In this document: piece by piece, positions 33,226 through 45,974 of the stretch
Numbering within the stretch: position 1 is the stretch's first letter
Layout: every line of letters starts with the position of its first letter
From: Astropecten irregularis
Taxonomy: Eukaryota > Echinodermata > Asteroidea > Paxillosida > Astropectinidae
Assembly: GCA_963971285.1 (NCBI GenBank)
Contig: OZ020244.1
Location: 24,614,001-24,678,000, forward strand
Direction: 5' to 3'
DNA: 64,000 bases
Notes under the pieces: model-generated
Seen by the model: the letters and a program-made list of their open reading frames with translations, nothing else
What the model was told of the DNA's origin: nothing
The model's database searches: none
Made by a program: the position numbers and the translations under genes

Positions 33226-33526
33226 CCAATCACCACCATGGAAAGACTCAATGATCTTTCAAGATTTACATAGGCTAATTCAATTACAAAGTCTGATACA
33301 AAGTTTAAACGAATGACTTTGGAGAAAAATTTACTGTCAAACACACGTTATAATTTTGGGGAATGGGTATGACTAGGTCCCGGAATCCAGTCTAAATATT
33401 GGTCACAATACAAATGACCACTAAACCTAAGTGCCTTCAAAATCCAGTGAATCTACACACACAAGAGTAGAGTAGCCCCCAACAGTCTAGATGTTATCAG
33501 ACGCAAATAGCGCAAGAATAAGGCTA

Positions 33527-33732
33527 TGGCCAATTTTCATGGAGCTGCTAAGCATAACAAATTGCTTAGCACAAAATGCAAAGCTCAATAAAACAAGCCA
33601 CTGAATGTTCTTTGGCTATTGTTTGCTGACCATGAATATAAAATGGAATGTTTAATGGTGGTTCGTTTTATTGGGCAATACATTTTTGTGCTAAGCAAAT
33701 TGTTGTGCTTAGCAGCTCCATGAAATTGGCCA
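33527..33732. mobile_element. palindromic MITE, GGCCAATTTCATGGAGCTGC family (uninterrupted)
   Basis: Left end GGCCAATTTTCATGGAGCTG with CTAAGCATAACAAATTGC; right end GTGCTTAGCAGCTCCATGAA with ATTGGCC. The arms are inverted over about 45 bp. Serves as the reference form for the copy split at 32061-32668. Confidence 0.8.
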
Positions 33733-34643
33733 CTGGTTGGTTTGCCATACTAAAGCTGCATTTTTATGTATGATGCCATAATAATGGGAGAGTATTGACA
33801 TGCATGGCGAAACAATGCATAGGCCTACTGCTGAAGTGAATCATTAATCTGTTCAGACAGTGAAAAGTGTCACCCACGATGCAAGCATGCATTATAATGA
33901 CAGCGAGCAGACGAATGTGACAGGAAAACTTGCTACATATCATGGAAATGTTTTATACATTGGCTCGCTGTCGTTGCCCCCAGCAATATATGCAATTATA
34001 CACTGCACGGATCATCGTAAAGTACCATCTTCATAATTCATGAGTGTTATAATCGATGAGAATTCATTGACCCAAGATGAGTGCATCCAAAAAACATACG
34101 CCGAAAGACGAAATTAATTTACATGTATACACTGTGGGTGAGGTTTGGGATAAAGGTTAGTCATTGTAACATTCGCTATTGGTGCCTTTCGTCTCAATAC
34201 ATTGCTTGCTTAGTTAAATCGAGGACCAGTGGCGTAACTTTTGGCGTGGACGGTGCCCAGACCTTATTAAATTCCGGTGCCCCTGAGTGGCCCCACTCAA
34301 ATTTGGAATTTTTGAAAGTTCGCCTCATTAATGTTCACTTCACTGTCTCCAGTGCCAACATGTTGGCAGTCAAAAAATTTTACCCGGTTACCCAAAACGG
34401 ATATAATCGCCAATGTACGTGGTCACTTTCTCTAATTGATGAAATTCTCATAAATTCCAATTCTTCCATTAACTTGATGTTGCGATTGGAGGGATATTTC
34501 TATCTGTAACAAATGAATATTCAGATTCATGTATACGAAAGGATCCAAATTGTCTTATATCGTGATAGTTTTTAATTGTATGTGGGAGAAAATAATACGC
34601 ACTATAATAAGTGGCACGATATCAGACATGGTTAGGGTATAAA

Positions 34644-35429
34644 ATGAAATGTTTCCAAAGACGGATCACCCATGTGTCGATGAACAATATACCATTCACG
34701 AGGAACAAGAACATTATAATGGAACTGAAAGGAATTATCCCCCCCTCCCCACACGTGAAATTAAACAGCGACGAAGCTGAATTACTTTCAAGGTTTCCCA
34801 AGGTGAGTTTTTAAAATCAAGTTCACTGTTTGTAACTTTAATAACATGAAGATCGACACCATAATAACAAATGTCAAGCCTTGCTTGAGTGTATAAAGTA
34901 TTCATGCGTCTTTGTAAAAAGAAAATTATATGCACGCCTATTCAGATAAGTCGGTGGAAAAGAAACAAGGCAAAATGGTAAAACAAACCTCATAATTAAA
35001 AAAGGTAAACTGAATGCACGGACACAATTACCGACAAACATAATTATTTCACATAATAACAACAGATTAGAAAGAGAATGTTTTTATCTTCATAAAAAAT
35101 CCACTGCATCAACATAAGTGTATGAATAAAGCGCATGGTTGATACTATGTTTTCGGTTACCTTCATTATACATCACTTTTGCTTTTTGCTTTTTTTTTAA
35201 TTTTAATATGGCTGAATGCTTGTTTAAACACATCGATACAGAGGTTGATGTGGGGTAATAACCGCTAAGACTGTAATAACACCTGTAATTCCGACATCCA
35301 TTTACTTAATCATTATTCCCACTGCAGATCCCCTTTAACAACCTGCTGAAACATGCTGGAGGGGACGATTCCACCCGCTCTTGCGGATTGAGTTGCGTGG
35401 ATTGGAGGAAGAAAGTCCGCCGGATATGA
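34644..35429 (+). CDS. candidate two-exon ORF ending in a Cys-pair, dibasic-rich tail (unrecognised)
   Basis: An open frame ends ELLSRFPK at 34802, directly before a consensus donor (AAG|GTGAGT). Its upstream limit is either ATG 34644 or an acceptor at 34768 (C-rich tract then aaacag). It joins in phase 0 to a segment starting at 35328 after a good acceptor (ttattcccactgcag). That segment encodes 33 residues, IPFNNLLKHAGGDD then CGLSCVDWRKKVRR, and stops at 35427-35429. The other two frames of the second segment are closed early. No family was recognised. The short product with a cysteine pair and basic clusters could be a secreted peptide precursor end, but no signal-peptide exon was found. 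Chance is a real possibility. Confidence 0.2.
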
Positions 35430-36988
35430 CGGCATATCGCGGCGAACGATTTGGCGCGTCACCTCGACGGGAAACGATGAAAAAACGTGACCTGCAATCA
35501 AGTGAGCACCTTTACAGCTTAGGCTTTAATTTCCTGCCTGTTATTCCTCTCCAATCAAAACGGCAGCATGTTGCAATCATTCCACACTCATTTTAACATG
35601 GGCGGAAATCGTCGTTCCAGTGCTAATTCGAGTGTTTTGAATGGACATTGATGTTTAAGAGAGAACATTTTCATTATTACAACGGCAAAAAAGGGAGACC
35701 GGATAATAAGCAATAACCCATGTACCTCGAGTATTGACGATTTTCCCTTCGAGTACTTAACACCAGAATAACGAATAGTACTAGACGCCCTTTTCAATTT
35801 GTCAGCGCGAAACGTGCATGGCAATTATTGTCACAATGATACACATGAAATACAATGAAAAGACGTAAGGAAAGCTATTTACGTAACAAGAAAAACATTG
35901 TAGCGGATTGGCAAAAATAAAAATATTTGATTAATGTGTGACCAGACAAACATTGTGGATTCTACCATGTCTTTGAACTTGCATCTGTAATCCGTACATT
36001 TTAATTGCAGTAATAGTTATTGCTAAGGTTTCTCTAAAACATTTTGTGTACGCAGTTTCGATACAAATTGCGCACACCTCTCACCTTGCACACTGCATGA
36101 TATATATAGATATTGGGACAGCTTTCTGCATGTTGTTTCTGCCCGTTTAACATTATCTTACGTATTACTTGTTTTGCATATTGATCGTTTACTTTCGTTT
36201 ATCATTTTGAGCTCCTATCGTTGAATTTCCACTGTATTTTTTATGATACTGTTGCATGGCTGAATAAATATCTATCTATCTATCTAGGATATTGTTGGGT
36301 TTTTTTTTCAGCAAGGCAGCTCTCAATATCCTCATACCAACAGCAGATTACGGTCAATGAACTTCCATTTCAAATGATGCATAGAGTTGCCACTGGATAA
36401 ATTAATCACTTGCAATCATACAAATCTTACGAGCGCAAAGCAGTATTTGTCACGTACTTTGAAAAACACTTTGATTTATTGAATAAACCACAAGGGAAAC
36501 TTTCCTGAAGTGACTTGGACAACACAAGAAACATTGGCGTCGTCATTAATTGCTGGTAATGGTCCTATTGTTGTCTTCGTATAGAAAGTACTGAGATATT
36601 GTAATTCAAAAGAAACGTGTATTTCATATAATGCATTTGTCCGTTACCAAAGTGCAGTATTGAACACGTGCTTTATAATGTCATGATATAGTGAATATAC
36701 AGAAGCGCAAATGTATATTAATTGGGTGGAGGGGCAATATTGACGCCATTGCATGAGCGCAAGTATAATCCGTATAATTGTGAAATGTTATAGTACACGG
36801 TATAAAATTATTCAAATTTACGAAGGTGTGCCATTGTTCATCGCTACGATCTTAATAATTGATCAAAATGATGTGATGGCAATCTCTGCATTACAAGAAA
36901 AGCTGTGATTACGCATACAGAGAGCTATGATGAAAATCTTACGGGGAGGCCTTGCAGAATCCCCGCTGTCTATCCGTGCGTATACTTA

Positions 36989-37327
36989 TCACCAATACTT
37001 TCCCTTGATAAGGGCTGAGGTGTAAAAGGCAGAAAGCACGGAGCTTCTGCCCGACAACCGTGCATGCGAATTTATCGATGCATAAATCAGAGACCCATTG
37101 GCGAGGATATTAGCGGTAGATGAAAAAGTCTGTGCACTTGCATAATATCTGAGGCAACGGTACAACACCTGTACGTCTTTCACCTGCGGAACGTGTGGGA
37201 GTGATCCCCCATTATGATACAGTATTGTCAATAATAGCATTGAGAAATGAAGGAATATGACCAAATATACTGTCCCGCCCACTGCGCCCAGAGTAAAGAG
37301 AAAACACATCATTTTACATTGTTTCAT
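36989..37327 (-). CDS. weak candidate: 112-aa ORF with hydrophobic N-terminus
   Basis: From the ATG complementary to 37325-37327 the frame gives 112 residues. It starts MKQCKMMCFLFTLGAVGG and runs into a second hydrophobic stretch (LVIFLHFSMLLLTIL), so it could be a signal anchor or membrane segment. The rest is Ser/Tyr-rich with one NGS site. No family was recognised and there is no context support. A possible acceptor (cgttccgcag) inside it could mean only the right-hand part is exonic. Most likely chance. Confidence 0.12.
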   Translation of the reverse strand: MKQCKMMCFLFTLGAVGGTVYLVIFLHFSMLLLTILYHNGGSLPHVPQVKDVQVLYRCLRYYASAQTFSSTANILANGSLIYASINSHARLSGRSSVLSAFYTSALIKGKYW

Positions 37328-38366
37328 TGTGTGCGACTGTTTTTGCTTACCAGAAAAGCAAGCAAACAAAATTTTAAAGGCCTGTAAATCACTACAAAAC
37401 AAACATAGACCTATCTTACAACTGAACTGGACAAATATTGAGCGAAACGAGACAAGATCGTGTCCATCTTACCTATATTGTTTGATTACGTTTATTAAAG
37501 GAATAGTCGAAGATCATAAATAATTATCAACTCACTTGCACTTCTTGAAATTACCATTCCCCACAATATCATTTGAATGGTAATACATTTTCGCAATTAT
37601 TTTTGGCAGTTATTATGTTCAGGGAACATGTTTTTAAGTATCCAGCTTATCTTAAATCTATTTCATTTTCAACGCTATATAATCAGACTTGCTGTTACAG
37701 AGAAATTACGGATTTATAATTAACAGAGGTAGGCCCCGACTGTTTTCTTCATTAAGTTGAGCTGTGTTTTTGTATCAGTTTCATTTCACAATCCCAATCG
37801 AGAATGAAGCATTTAAACCTCATTCAAAATTAATAGTCAGTATACCACATCTTCGTTTAACGTCAGTCGTACAAAGCAGTGAAATATGCATAAATGGTAA
37901 GGACACATGCCAGCGGGCCTGTGTGACATAAAATTTTAAAGAAAAAAATGTTTATCGTCAATCCGCCTGCTTCCAACCGGCCGTCTTTATCAAAAAGGAT
38001 GATGGAGGCTTCGATTTCTCCCCCAAGAACCTCTTTATGTATTGATGGACCTATAACTCGCTGTTGTTTCCGCTATAGCCTGCATGATGAGGCTGCGTTT
38101 CAGCCCTTGGAGTTCCTTGGTATGTTCGGGGTGAGCGTGGTGGAACGATGGGTCTATCCAAGGCGCTTCTGGCGTTAAGCAACGGATCAATCACGGCCCA
38201 ATCACGTCGGGCTCACTGTAAATAAATCAATACATTGCTGCCTTGCTGGACGGTACTTTGCAACAAACAGATAAAAAAGAGGTCTTCAAATCATGATATT
38301 ATGCCTATTTGAAACTGAGTAGATGTAATCGGCCTTATTCTCGTTGAGTAAGGGTGCTGCAACGGT

Positions 38367-38850
38367 GAGTATGCACATTTTTTTATGTATCACAAATTAG
38401 CAATGACCAAAATTACATTCCAACAAATTGAATGCTATTCCGTATGATATACATCAAGGATTGTTATTGATGTTATTTTGACATAATAATAATGTAACAA
38501 TAATACTAACTTTCCAAGAAGATCAAAGCGCTTTACATTATCATCATCATTATGATCGGGCCACAATTTACGTTCCTGAAACAATCTCAACTCCCTGGGA
38601 GAGCATAAAGCCCCGTGATACCATAAGGTGCACAGAGTCAAATCAAACCATGCACAAAGCCATCTCTATACCCACACAGGTACCCATTTACACCTGGGTG
38701 AAGAGGAGCAATATGTGACAAAGCGTCTTGCCCACAATAACGCACACTTGTTTTGCATCACAAATTAGCAATAACCAAAATTACATTCCAACAAATTGAA
38801 TGTCATTTCGTATGATATACATCAGGAATTGTTATTGCCATGTTGTTTTC
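38367..38850. repeat. ~110-bp direct duplication flanking a SINE fragment
   Basis: 38367-38480 and 38747-38850 are co-linear. Both carry CATCACAAATTAGCAAT/TATCACAAATTAGCAAT, CAAAATTACATTCCAACAAA and GTATGATATACATCA blocks. Between them lies a fragment of tRNA-SINE family 2. A duplication much longer than a target-site repeat points to tandem duplication or gene conversion, not simple retroposition. Confidence 0.75.
38555..38735 (-). mobile_element. tRNA-derived SINE (family 2), 3' part, minus orientation
   Basis: Matches the body of 10670-10962 in the same orientation: TTCCTGAAACAATCTCAACTC, CCATCTCTATACCC, CAGGTACCCATTTACACCTG and GTCTTGCCC. The tRNA-like head is missing, so the copy is truncated. 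Confidence 0.8.
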
Positions 38851-39572
38851 ACATATCATTATGAGTAAAGCAGCACCCATTGACCTGCTTGCGCAAACGC
38901 ACTATTAACATCCCCGATCACTGTCGCTTTATTCGATTTTGAAGTGCAACTTTATATTCAAATTTTAAGACCGCAATTGGACGGTTCCATTTTGTCCGTC
39001 CACTCGACCCTGTTACTGTAACCGAGTATATATACCATGCCACAAGAGAAACGAACGTGTATCGGGCATGCATATCGTTTCTACATCACACGCGACGATA
39101 CGGTGGGCAGTCTCTTCTCTTCTCGCTGTCTCAGAACGGATGCGTGGGGAGACTGCTCGCCATACACGGCTAGCTGCGTGCTGTACGGACGGCTCGACAG
39201 GGCGAGTCAAGAGGGACAGTTGATATGTCCTGAAGAGGACAGTGACGTCACTGACAAACTCCCATTAGAGGCCGGCATGCAATGCCGTTATTTTGCAGCG
39301 TGCATTTTGGACATTGTTGTTTTTCTCTTATTTTGCATTGAATGCCCGTGGGATTATTGTGTCAAAGCATGGCGTTAAAACACGGACCATTTAAGACATG
39401 CATAATTACATTATCTCTGATTCAATTATGTCTTTTAGTATACAGTGTATACCGGACATACTGTAATATTTTAAGGGCATGTGATTTTACAGTTGATTTC
39501 AGCGGCATGTCGCGCCAGTACAATGTTAAGTGGAAACCGTATCAGGTACGGATATCGATCAGTGATATTGAG

Positions 39573-40101
39573 TTAAAGGTATGGTAGCACATCGAAACAG
39601 AAACCTTCACAGATTTACCTATAACTCACATGGTACTGAAAGATGTTGATGGTAGAAACGTACCGTTATTTGTTTCTGCCTGAAACGCTGTATTTATCCA
39701 GAAAAAGAGTAGAACCAATGACCAAAAACAAAAATAACGGTGGAAAGGTTTAAGAAATACTTTGGGCATTTTCACTATTTTCTCAAAAACGGTCGGGCTC
39801 CGTATGGGACTGGAAAGTTTCACAGATGACTGTTACTGTATCTTCCTTCATATTTTTACCCATGAAAGTGTATTTCTTTGACAAAAACCAAAGTATGATA
39901 TTACCTTTAAAGATAAATAAATAACGGTGAAATGGTTTAAGAAATACTGAGGGCGTTTTCACTGTTTTCTCAAAAAGTGGGCACTGTATGGGACTGAAAC
40001 TTTCACAGATGACTGTTACTGTATCACCCTTGATATTTTTTGCCAATGATGAATCTGCATTTCGTTGACATATAAACAAAGTATGATATTACCTTTAATA
40101 C
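39573..40101. mobile_element. TTAA-type fold-back MITE plus a second half-copy
   Basis: A full element runs from TTAA (39573-39576) with AGGTATGGTAGCAC to ACCT-TTAA (39907-39910). Directly after it, 39911-40101 repeats only the right half (GGTTTAAGAAATACT, GGGCACTGTATGGGACTGAA, CAGATGACTGTTACTGTATC, AAAGTATGATATTACCT, TTAA). This gives a tandem one-and-a-half copy. Confidence 0.8.
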
Positions 40102-40329
40102 ACCAGACGACCATTATTGTAGAGTTATAATAATATAGACGGCGAACTACAGTGTCCCACCATGGACGCCTTGGTGAAAACAAATTTGCTTTTGTTTTTG
40201 TGTTTTTGCTTAATATTTCAGATGCATAGTGACTCAAATTGAAAAGGTGATACGAATGTGATGATTGGATGTTATGGAACAAAGAACACGATATTTCTAA
40301 GTAAGAAATAATTTCAAACTGAATATTTC

Positions 40330-40699
40330 TTCAAGGTTTAGTACAGGATTGGTAGCATTCCCAAACAGAAATGTACACAGATTTACGTATAACTTTCAGG
40401 GTATAAAGATGGTGCCGGTATAGAGACATACCGTTAAAATATTTCCGCCTGAAATGGTGTATTTATCAAGAAATTAGTCAAACAAAGACCTAACAACTGT
40501 TTTGATCTCGGGGTAAGATCAAAACCATTCTTTATGTTTTTTTTTTTTTTTTAATAGTTGGGTTTTAGCTATTTTCCCGTGACTCAGATATCCGATTGAG
40601 CTCAAATTTTCACAGGTTTATCATTTCATGTATGCTTGATCAGACAAAGTGTGAGCGCTGTTCTGTGACCTTTACCAATCATGACATTGTACATTTTAA
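40330..40699. mobile_element. TTAA-type fold-back MITE, subtype B, decayed ends
   Basis: Left TTCA-AGGTTTAGTACAGGATTGG; right end ACCAATCATGACATTGTACAT, then TTTTAA. The interior is co-linear with 24823-25165 and 29063-29431 (CACAGATTTACGTATAAC, GATCTCGGGGTAAGATCAAA). It contains a T-run near 40540. Confidence 0.75.
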
Positions 40700-42496
40700 G
40701 GACTCGTTTCTTTCTGAATAAGTATTTGCTTATACCTCTTTAGAGGCAATGAAAACGCGGGTGGAACCAATCCGCCATACCAAAAAAACGAGAAACGATC
40801 ACACAAACTCGGTCATTAGTTTCAGACGTCTTCTTTTGGGGAAATAACAAGTTTAAGGTTTTAACATTTTTCAGAAGAAATCTGACCCCAAGTACGACTG
40901 CTCGAATAATGGTTGAACATTTGGTCGAAGAATTTTGACAACTCCTTTCGGCGTCTGGATAGAAGCTATATGCGCACGTGTCTATAGGCATGTATTATTA
41001 ACGTGCCAAGCCATCAGCTCCAAGGAACAGGCATCGAATGCCGATGCCTGTAATATGTCCGAAGTTGTTAGATACTAAATTTTTCATCGTAGGGAAAAGA
41101 AGCTTTCACACCCAGTTCCTCATTGTTTTTTACTGGATGTTTTATTAAGTGTGATCTATTCCGCTCGCGTATATGGTCTCCAAGAACAGACGAGATGACA
41201 CCTTGTGTTACTGCCGGACACTAATACCGATCTGAATGCAAAAGGCAAGCACATTTTCACGCCGGTGAAGTCTCGGTTTTGAAGCTTTTACGTCGCCCCG
41301 AGGTGCACATTTCCCCAGCTTTTCTACCCTTCCCACTTTCCAGCGAGCCATCGAAACCAACCAACCTGGTCCCCTCCTCGTCCAATTGTATTTTGTTGAA
41401 TTAGCTGTCGAGTAATGAAATTGAACAAATAGCCGCGACCTTTTCGCAAGCACTTGTGGCCGGCGGTTGGTACTTCGGTAACCTCGAGCAAACAAACACT
41501 CGGATCGGGATTCGACAAAAACAAGGTTGATTTCGACGGAATCTCGATTGCAATTTACGTCAGTAAATTTGAAACGCGACATTGGTATATATAAAATGCA
41601 CTGCAATTTGGTCCTGTGCATGGAACAAACCAGGGCCTTAATTTATGCTATTTGGAAATCAAGTCGAAGGAGAGGGAATTATTTCTTCAGACAGTCGTGC
41701 CCAATAAAGCCTGTAACACTAACTTGAAACGATTCGATTTGAATACACTAGCGACATGTCCACTAAAATATTTGCAATAGAATAAACTTAGCAACTTTGA
41801 GTCCTGCAAAATTTTGCCTGCCGACTGGGGCTGATTTTCCTTGGTTTTCCTCCTTTTCAATTTCTGGAGATAATATGTAAAATGAAATGTACAATAATGA
41901 TAATAATCATGATAATTAGAAGAATTATTACTAAGAAGCTATTCACATTGTAAAACAATCTCGAAGCTCTTTACAAATGGATAAAATTACAATAAAAGAA
42001 TAGAGAAAAATTTAGTTAAGTACATCATTATAATTCCAACAATTCTAAAAAGGTTTAACAAAAATAAAAATAAATGGCTTAATTGTAACAAAAACTAAAA
42101 TGGAAAATATAAGTTCAAGTTAAAAATAAATTGAAATATAATTATTATTATGCAATCGGTGCCTCTTTATTGACCAGACATTATGTCATTTTCAAGGTAT
42201 GACAGATGTAAGTTCAGTTCAAGATGATATAGGCCTAATGTCACCTCATGGGCCTACATGTAGCCGAAATGGTCTTTCTCTCGAAATATTGAACTGCATG
42301 CACTTGCAGTCCAAATCACAAGAGACATAAATCACAGTGGAAAATGACCCGAAACTAGAAACGAAATCGAGGATGGGTATACAGACCGAGCTCACTGAGC
42401 GGCTCTCGTTTCTAAAATGACAAACTACAATAACAATAATAACAACCCGCAATAGAATAATAATAAGACGAATAATAATGTATCTAAATTGCATAT

Positions 42497-42755
42497 TAGG
42501 GAGACACTTTAGCGTTTAAAAGTGAACATTTGGGAAACATCTGCAAATAGGGAGACTTTTCTGTGTCTCCCTATTATACCAGCTACCTTTTAAAGACATA
42601 TTTTTATTGTCCATATTTTAATAGAAGTCAAAGAATACGCCAGATATGAACATTATGTCAATTTCAAGTTGATTGGTTTGGAGGATGTTTAGAAATAGGT
42701 AAGTAAAGTTTGTGCACGACCCTATGGGAAAGTCTCACTGATGACCCATTCCCGG
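42497..42755 (+). repeat. dispersed repeat, copy 2 (GGGAGACA...GTCTCACT type)
   Basis: Co-linear with 23396-23631 but with an extra piece near 42550-42590 that repeats the GGGAGACTTTTC / GTGTCTCCCTATT words as a small inverted pair. Function and family unknown. Confidence 0.7.
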
Positions 42756-43373
42756 TAATTATAATTATTAACATAATTATGCCCACCGTTCAGCTGAAAC
42801 GATTCAAAGCACATGGTATTATATTTCTCTGTACCCACTTCCCATTTTATACACAGTGCAGCCTATAATCAATCATCCGTAATGATTAATTTCACCGAAG
42901 ACTGTCAATTACCATAAATGATTTTAAAAAAAATACTAAATGCTTTTCGGACAAAACTAAAATTCATCAGTTGTCCGGGGAACAGTGTTTAAAGGGTGAA
43001 ATCGTGCATAACGGTGATTATTTTTACAACGGACCTTGGAAATACACTTAGAATTATTATAGTATAGTCCCTCGACCTCTTCTTGCACACTATTTTTCCG
43101 AGTATTTTTTTTAGATGCTTTCGGCCAAATGCATCTACTGCGAAATAATTATCATATTCATGATATTCTGGTAAACACTTTTAGGCGCCGGAAAAGGACT
43201 TTAAACTGTCATCTGACTTTCAACGATATAATGTATAACTACATTACGTGTAGACTGAATACACGGATTCTGGGGAGAAAGTTATGGTCAACCATGCAAC
43301 TGCTGTTGTACTGTTATTGCGATATTCATGGTGATGATTCTATATCTATTTTTACCTTTTGGCCCACATGTAA

Positions 43374-43783
43374 TTCAAGGTAATATCATACTTTGGTTTG
43401 TGTTAAAGAAATGCAGATTCATGAGCAAAAATATCAAGGAAGATACAGTAACAGTAATCTGTGAAAGTTTCAGTCCCATATAGCGTGCCCACTTTTTGAG
43501 AAAACAGTGAAAAACAGTCACAGTATTTCTTAAGTCTTTTCTCTTTTTTTGATCTTTAAAAAGATTTTCGGTCGTTGTTTTACTAATTTCCGGATAGCCT
43601 AAATTGTTTTTGGTAAATTGGTTTTACTCTTTTCTGGATAAATACAGAATTCCAGGCAGAAAAAAAATCAACGGTACGTTTCTACCATCACCATCTTTAT
43701 ACCCTGTAAGTCTGTAAGATTACCAAGATGCCCTGTAAGATTTCTGTTTCGGTCATGCTACCAAAGTATGATAGTACCTTTAA
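43374..43783. mobile_element. TTAA-type fold-back MITE, subtype A
   Basis: Left flank TTCA (43374-43377) with AGGTAATATCATACTTTGG; right end CCAAAGTATGATAGTACCT with TTAA (43780-43783). The interior has CAGATTCATGAGCAAAAAT, ACAGTAATCTGTGAAAG and GTGCCCACTTTTTGAG. It is slightly longer than others because of an internal duplication around GTTTT(A/G)CT. Confidence 0.85.
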
Positions 43784-44233
43784 GAACATAACGGGTGATT
43801 TAACATTTTGTTTGCGTATGGGTTGCATTCATAATTTCGCCAATAAATTTCAAATAAAAAACACAAGACTGAACAATGTACGGAAATTATTCTCAGCAAA
43901 TCGAATAAGAAAACCGAAAGAAAAAAAAAACGAGGGGCGAGAGCTGATAATTATTCTAGCACATAGACAACCTGAAGAAAATAGTGAAATCCCCTGATAA
44001 CATCTCAGTGCAATGTGAATTATACGATTTTAATTTCCAAGATCATCACAAGACTGTAAGCGAACCACAAGACTGAATCCTAGTGATAACACTTCACATC
44101 AACAGCAGGAGTCAGACGCGGAACCGCCCCCGCTCCCAGGCAGACATGACATTTTGGAAAGTCGATCTATAAATAATTCCGCGTCTTCAGTCGTAGACTG
44201 CAATTAACGTTCGGGGATCCTTAATTTTTGTTT

Positions 44234-44254
44234 TCTCTCTCTCTCTCTCTCTTT
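44234..44254. repeat. (CT)n microsatellite
   Basis: About ten CT units followed by a CT-rich stretch. It creates the Ser/Leu- and Arg/Glu-rich ORFs seen on both strands around it. Confidence 0.9.
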
Positions 44255-45974
44255 CTCTCCCCTTCTTTCCAAGCAAGCAATTCCAAATTCGGACCGTCCG
44301 TTTTCATCAGTGGCCTTGCGATGTTTTGGGTCGATTATGGCATCGGGTTCTGGCTGCATGGGCGTTATAACTCGTCTGCCTGTGTGGAAGTTGTGAGTAT
44401 TGGACTGCGAGATTGTTTTTTCGCTTCGTTTCACTACATGCCCAGGCCAGTTGAAAATGAAAGGTGCAGACTGAATGCTAACACAAAAGTAGGTTGGACC
44501 GCGCATAATAAATGTAATTTTCTCCACGCTCGAACTAAGTGGTTCCTTAATCTTTCTCTTTTTAATTCTATCTCTCATTCTTTTCCTTCTGGTTATTAAG
44601 AAAAACCAATACTGCGTCCACGGGGGACTTTTGGCGTGGCAATTTAGCATTTTTATGTGAATGTTGCAATGTTTCAATCTTATTTAAAACGCGATTGGTA
44701 CATCGAAAAAGGGCGACAACTTCTCCCCCAAACTTCCCCCGCGGATGTAAAAAAAACCCGCCATCTCCTCTTTTAAACAAACAATTATATTTTGAAAGAA
44801 ACGAATGAATTAAAAACAAATTGCTTTTAAACTGACAAAACAATGTTGCCGAGCCAGGAATATATACGCCACTCGGACTGGAAATGACGTCATTGGAACG
44901 CACGCATACATACTAAACTGACTCGGTTGCCATGGAAAATGACAGAGTAAATTTTGTAATCATCAAGACGAGGTTCTGTGTGCTTTGTTTACGAAATGCG
45001 TTACGTGCGTAGAATAAAATGCAACAACTTTGTCAGATATATCACAAACATGTTTTTAACTATAAATAAAACAAAATATCAACAACACAAATACGCCTAA
45101 ACCACACAATAATATAAAACAAGGGCTTTTGCAAAAAACAAAGTGCGCTAATCTTAGATCAGTAAATTGCAGATATTCTTATCGGTCAAAGACTGAGAGG
45201 AAATCTTCTCTCCCATCTCGAAGGTCAGTCCAATTGACTGTGTATATAGGGAGGGCCCTATTGAGACTTAAGATGCTGCAATGGTAAAGAATCTTCGCCA
45301 TATATACTGTTTTGGAAGCTCACTTTTCAAGAATTCTCATATCTCGCCTTTCAATCGATTCGGCCATGGGTTGGGATCTATGAGGAATATTCCCCGTCCG
45401 GCATCATAAAAAAACAGCTGCCGTCGGCCATTGATTAAAAGCAACAGCCAATCAAACATTCAGAACTATAACCACGCACACAAAGAGACCAATCAGATCA
45501 TAATTGCTATAATGACGTAGGGCCTATATGAATCAGTATAAGTGCCCTTGGAGTAATACTGAAATATAAACAAGAGGAAAACTTATTGAGATGAATATCA
45601 GGTGTCATCTGCCCTGATGCAATAATAACAATTTGCCAAAGGGGAAGCACAGGTTTAATAGGGATACAAAATATTATTGCTATACTCTTCGTGAATTTCA
45701 TACTAGACTCGACATTTTGCGTAAAATATTTTTATAATCTGTATATTTCTGTCATAATCGAAAACATTGCATTCAAATAACTGCAAACAAATTCGCACCA
45801 GCTGATTTTGATCACATTCATCGAAATTATACCAACATTGTGTGTTGCGAACAAAAACACAAACCGTTGATGGTTGTATTCTCTAAATTTGAATTTAAAC
45901 ACCAAATTTGATGAAGTTTTCACTCCTTAATTCTAAAAACTTGATGATTGGAATAAATGAAGATGAATGATGTA

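Larger units (their letters stand above)
28358..34643. other. repeat-rich intergenic DNA
   Basis: No supported exon. It holds an ATT microsatellite (28429-28461), TTAA MITEs at 29063-29431, 30123-30483 and 32097-32461, the interrupted MITE 32061-32668, a TGTGGATCGGTTTGCGG palindrome (33040-33225) and an intact MITE at 33527-33732. ORFs such as 28655-29098 and 30697-31095 lack domains and splice support. Confidence 0.55.
35430..42496. other. repeat-rich intergenic DNA
   Basis: No firm gene. It contains a CTAT microsatellite (36269-36286), a weak minus-strand ORF (36989-37327), a duplicated block around a SINE (38367-38850), TTAA elements at 39573-40101 and 40330-40699, and a small palindrome AGGCATCGAATGCCGATGCCT at 41029-41049. 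A TATATATA word at about 39030 precedes a GC-richer patch up to 39260 with no convincing exon. Confidence 0.5.

Noticed and set aside
41208..41621. 137-codon minus-strand ORF
   Set aside because: Basic, low-order translation without recognisable domain, overlapped by other ORFs; judged as chance.
44204..44903. Overlapping ORFs of 111-157 codons around 44.2-44.9 kb
   Set aside because: Centred on a CT microsatellite, on both strands, with Arg/Glu- or Ser/Leu-rich translation and no domain or splice signals.
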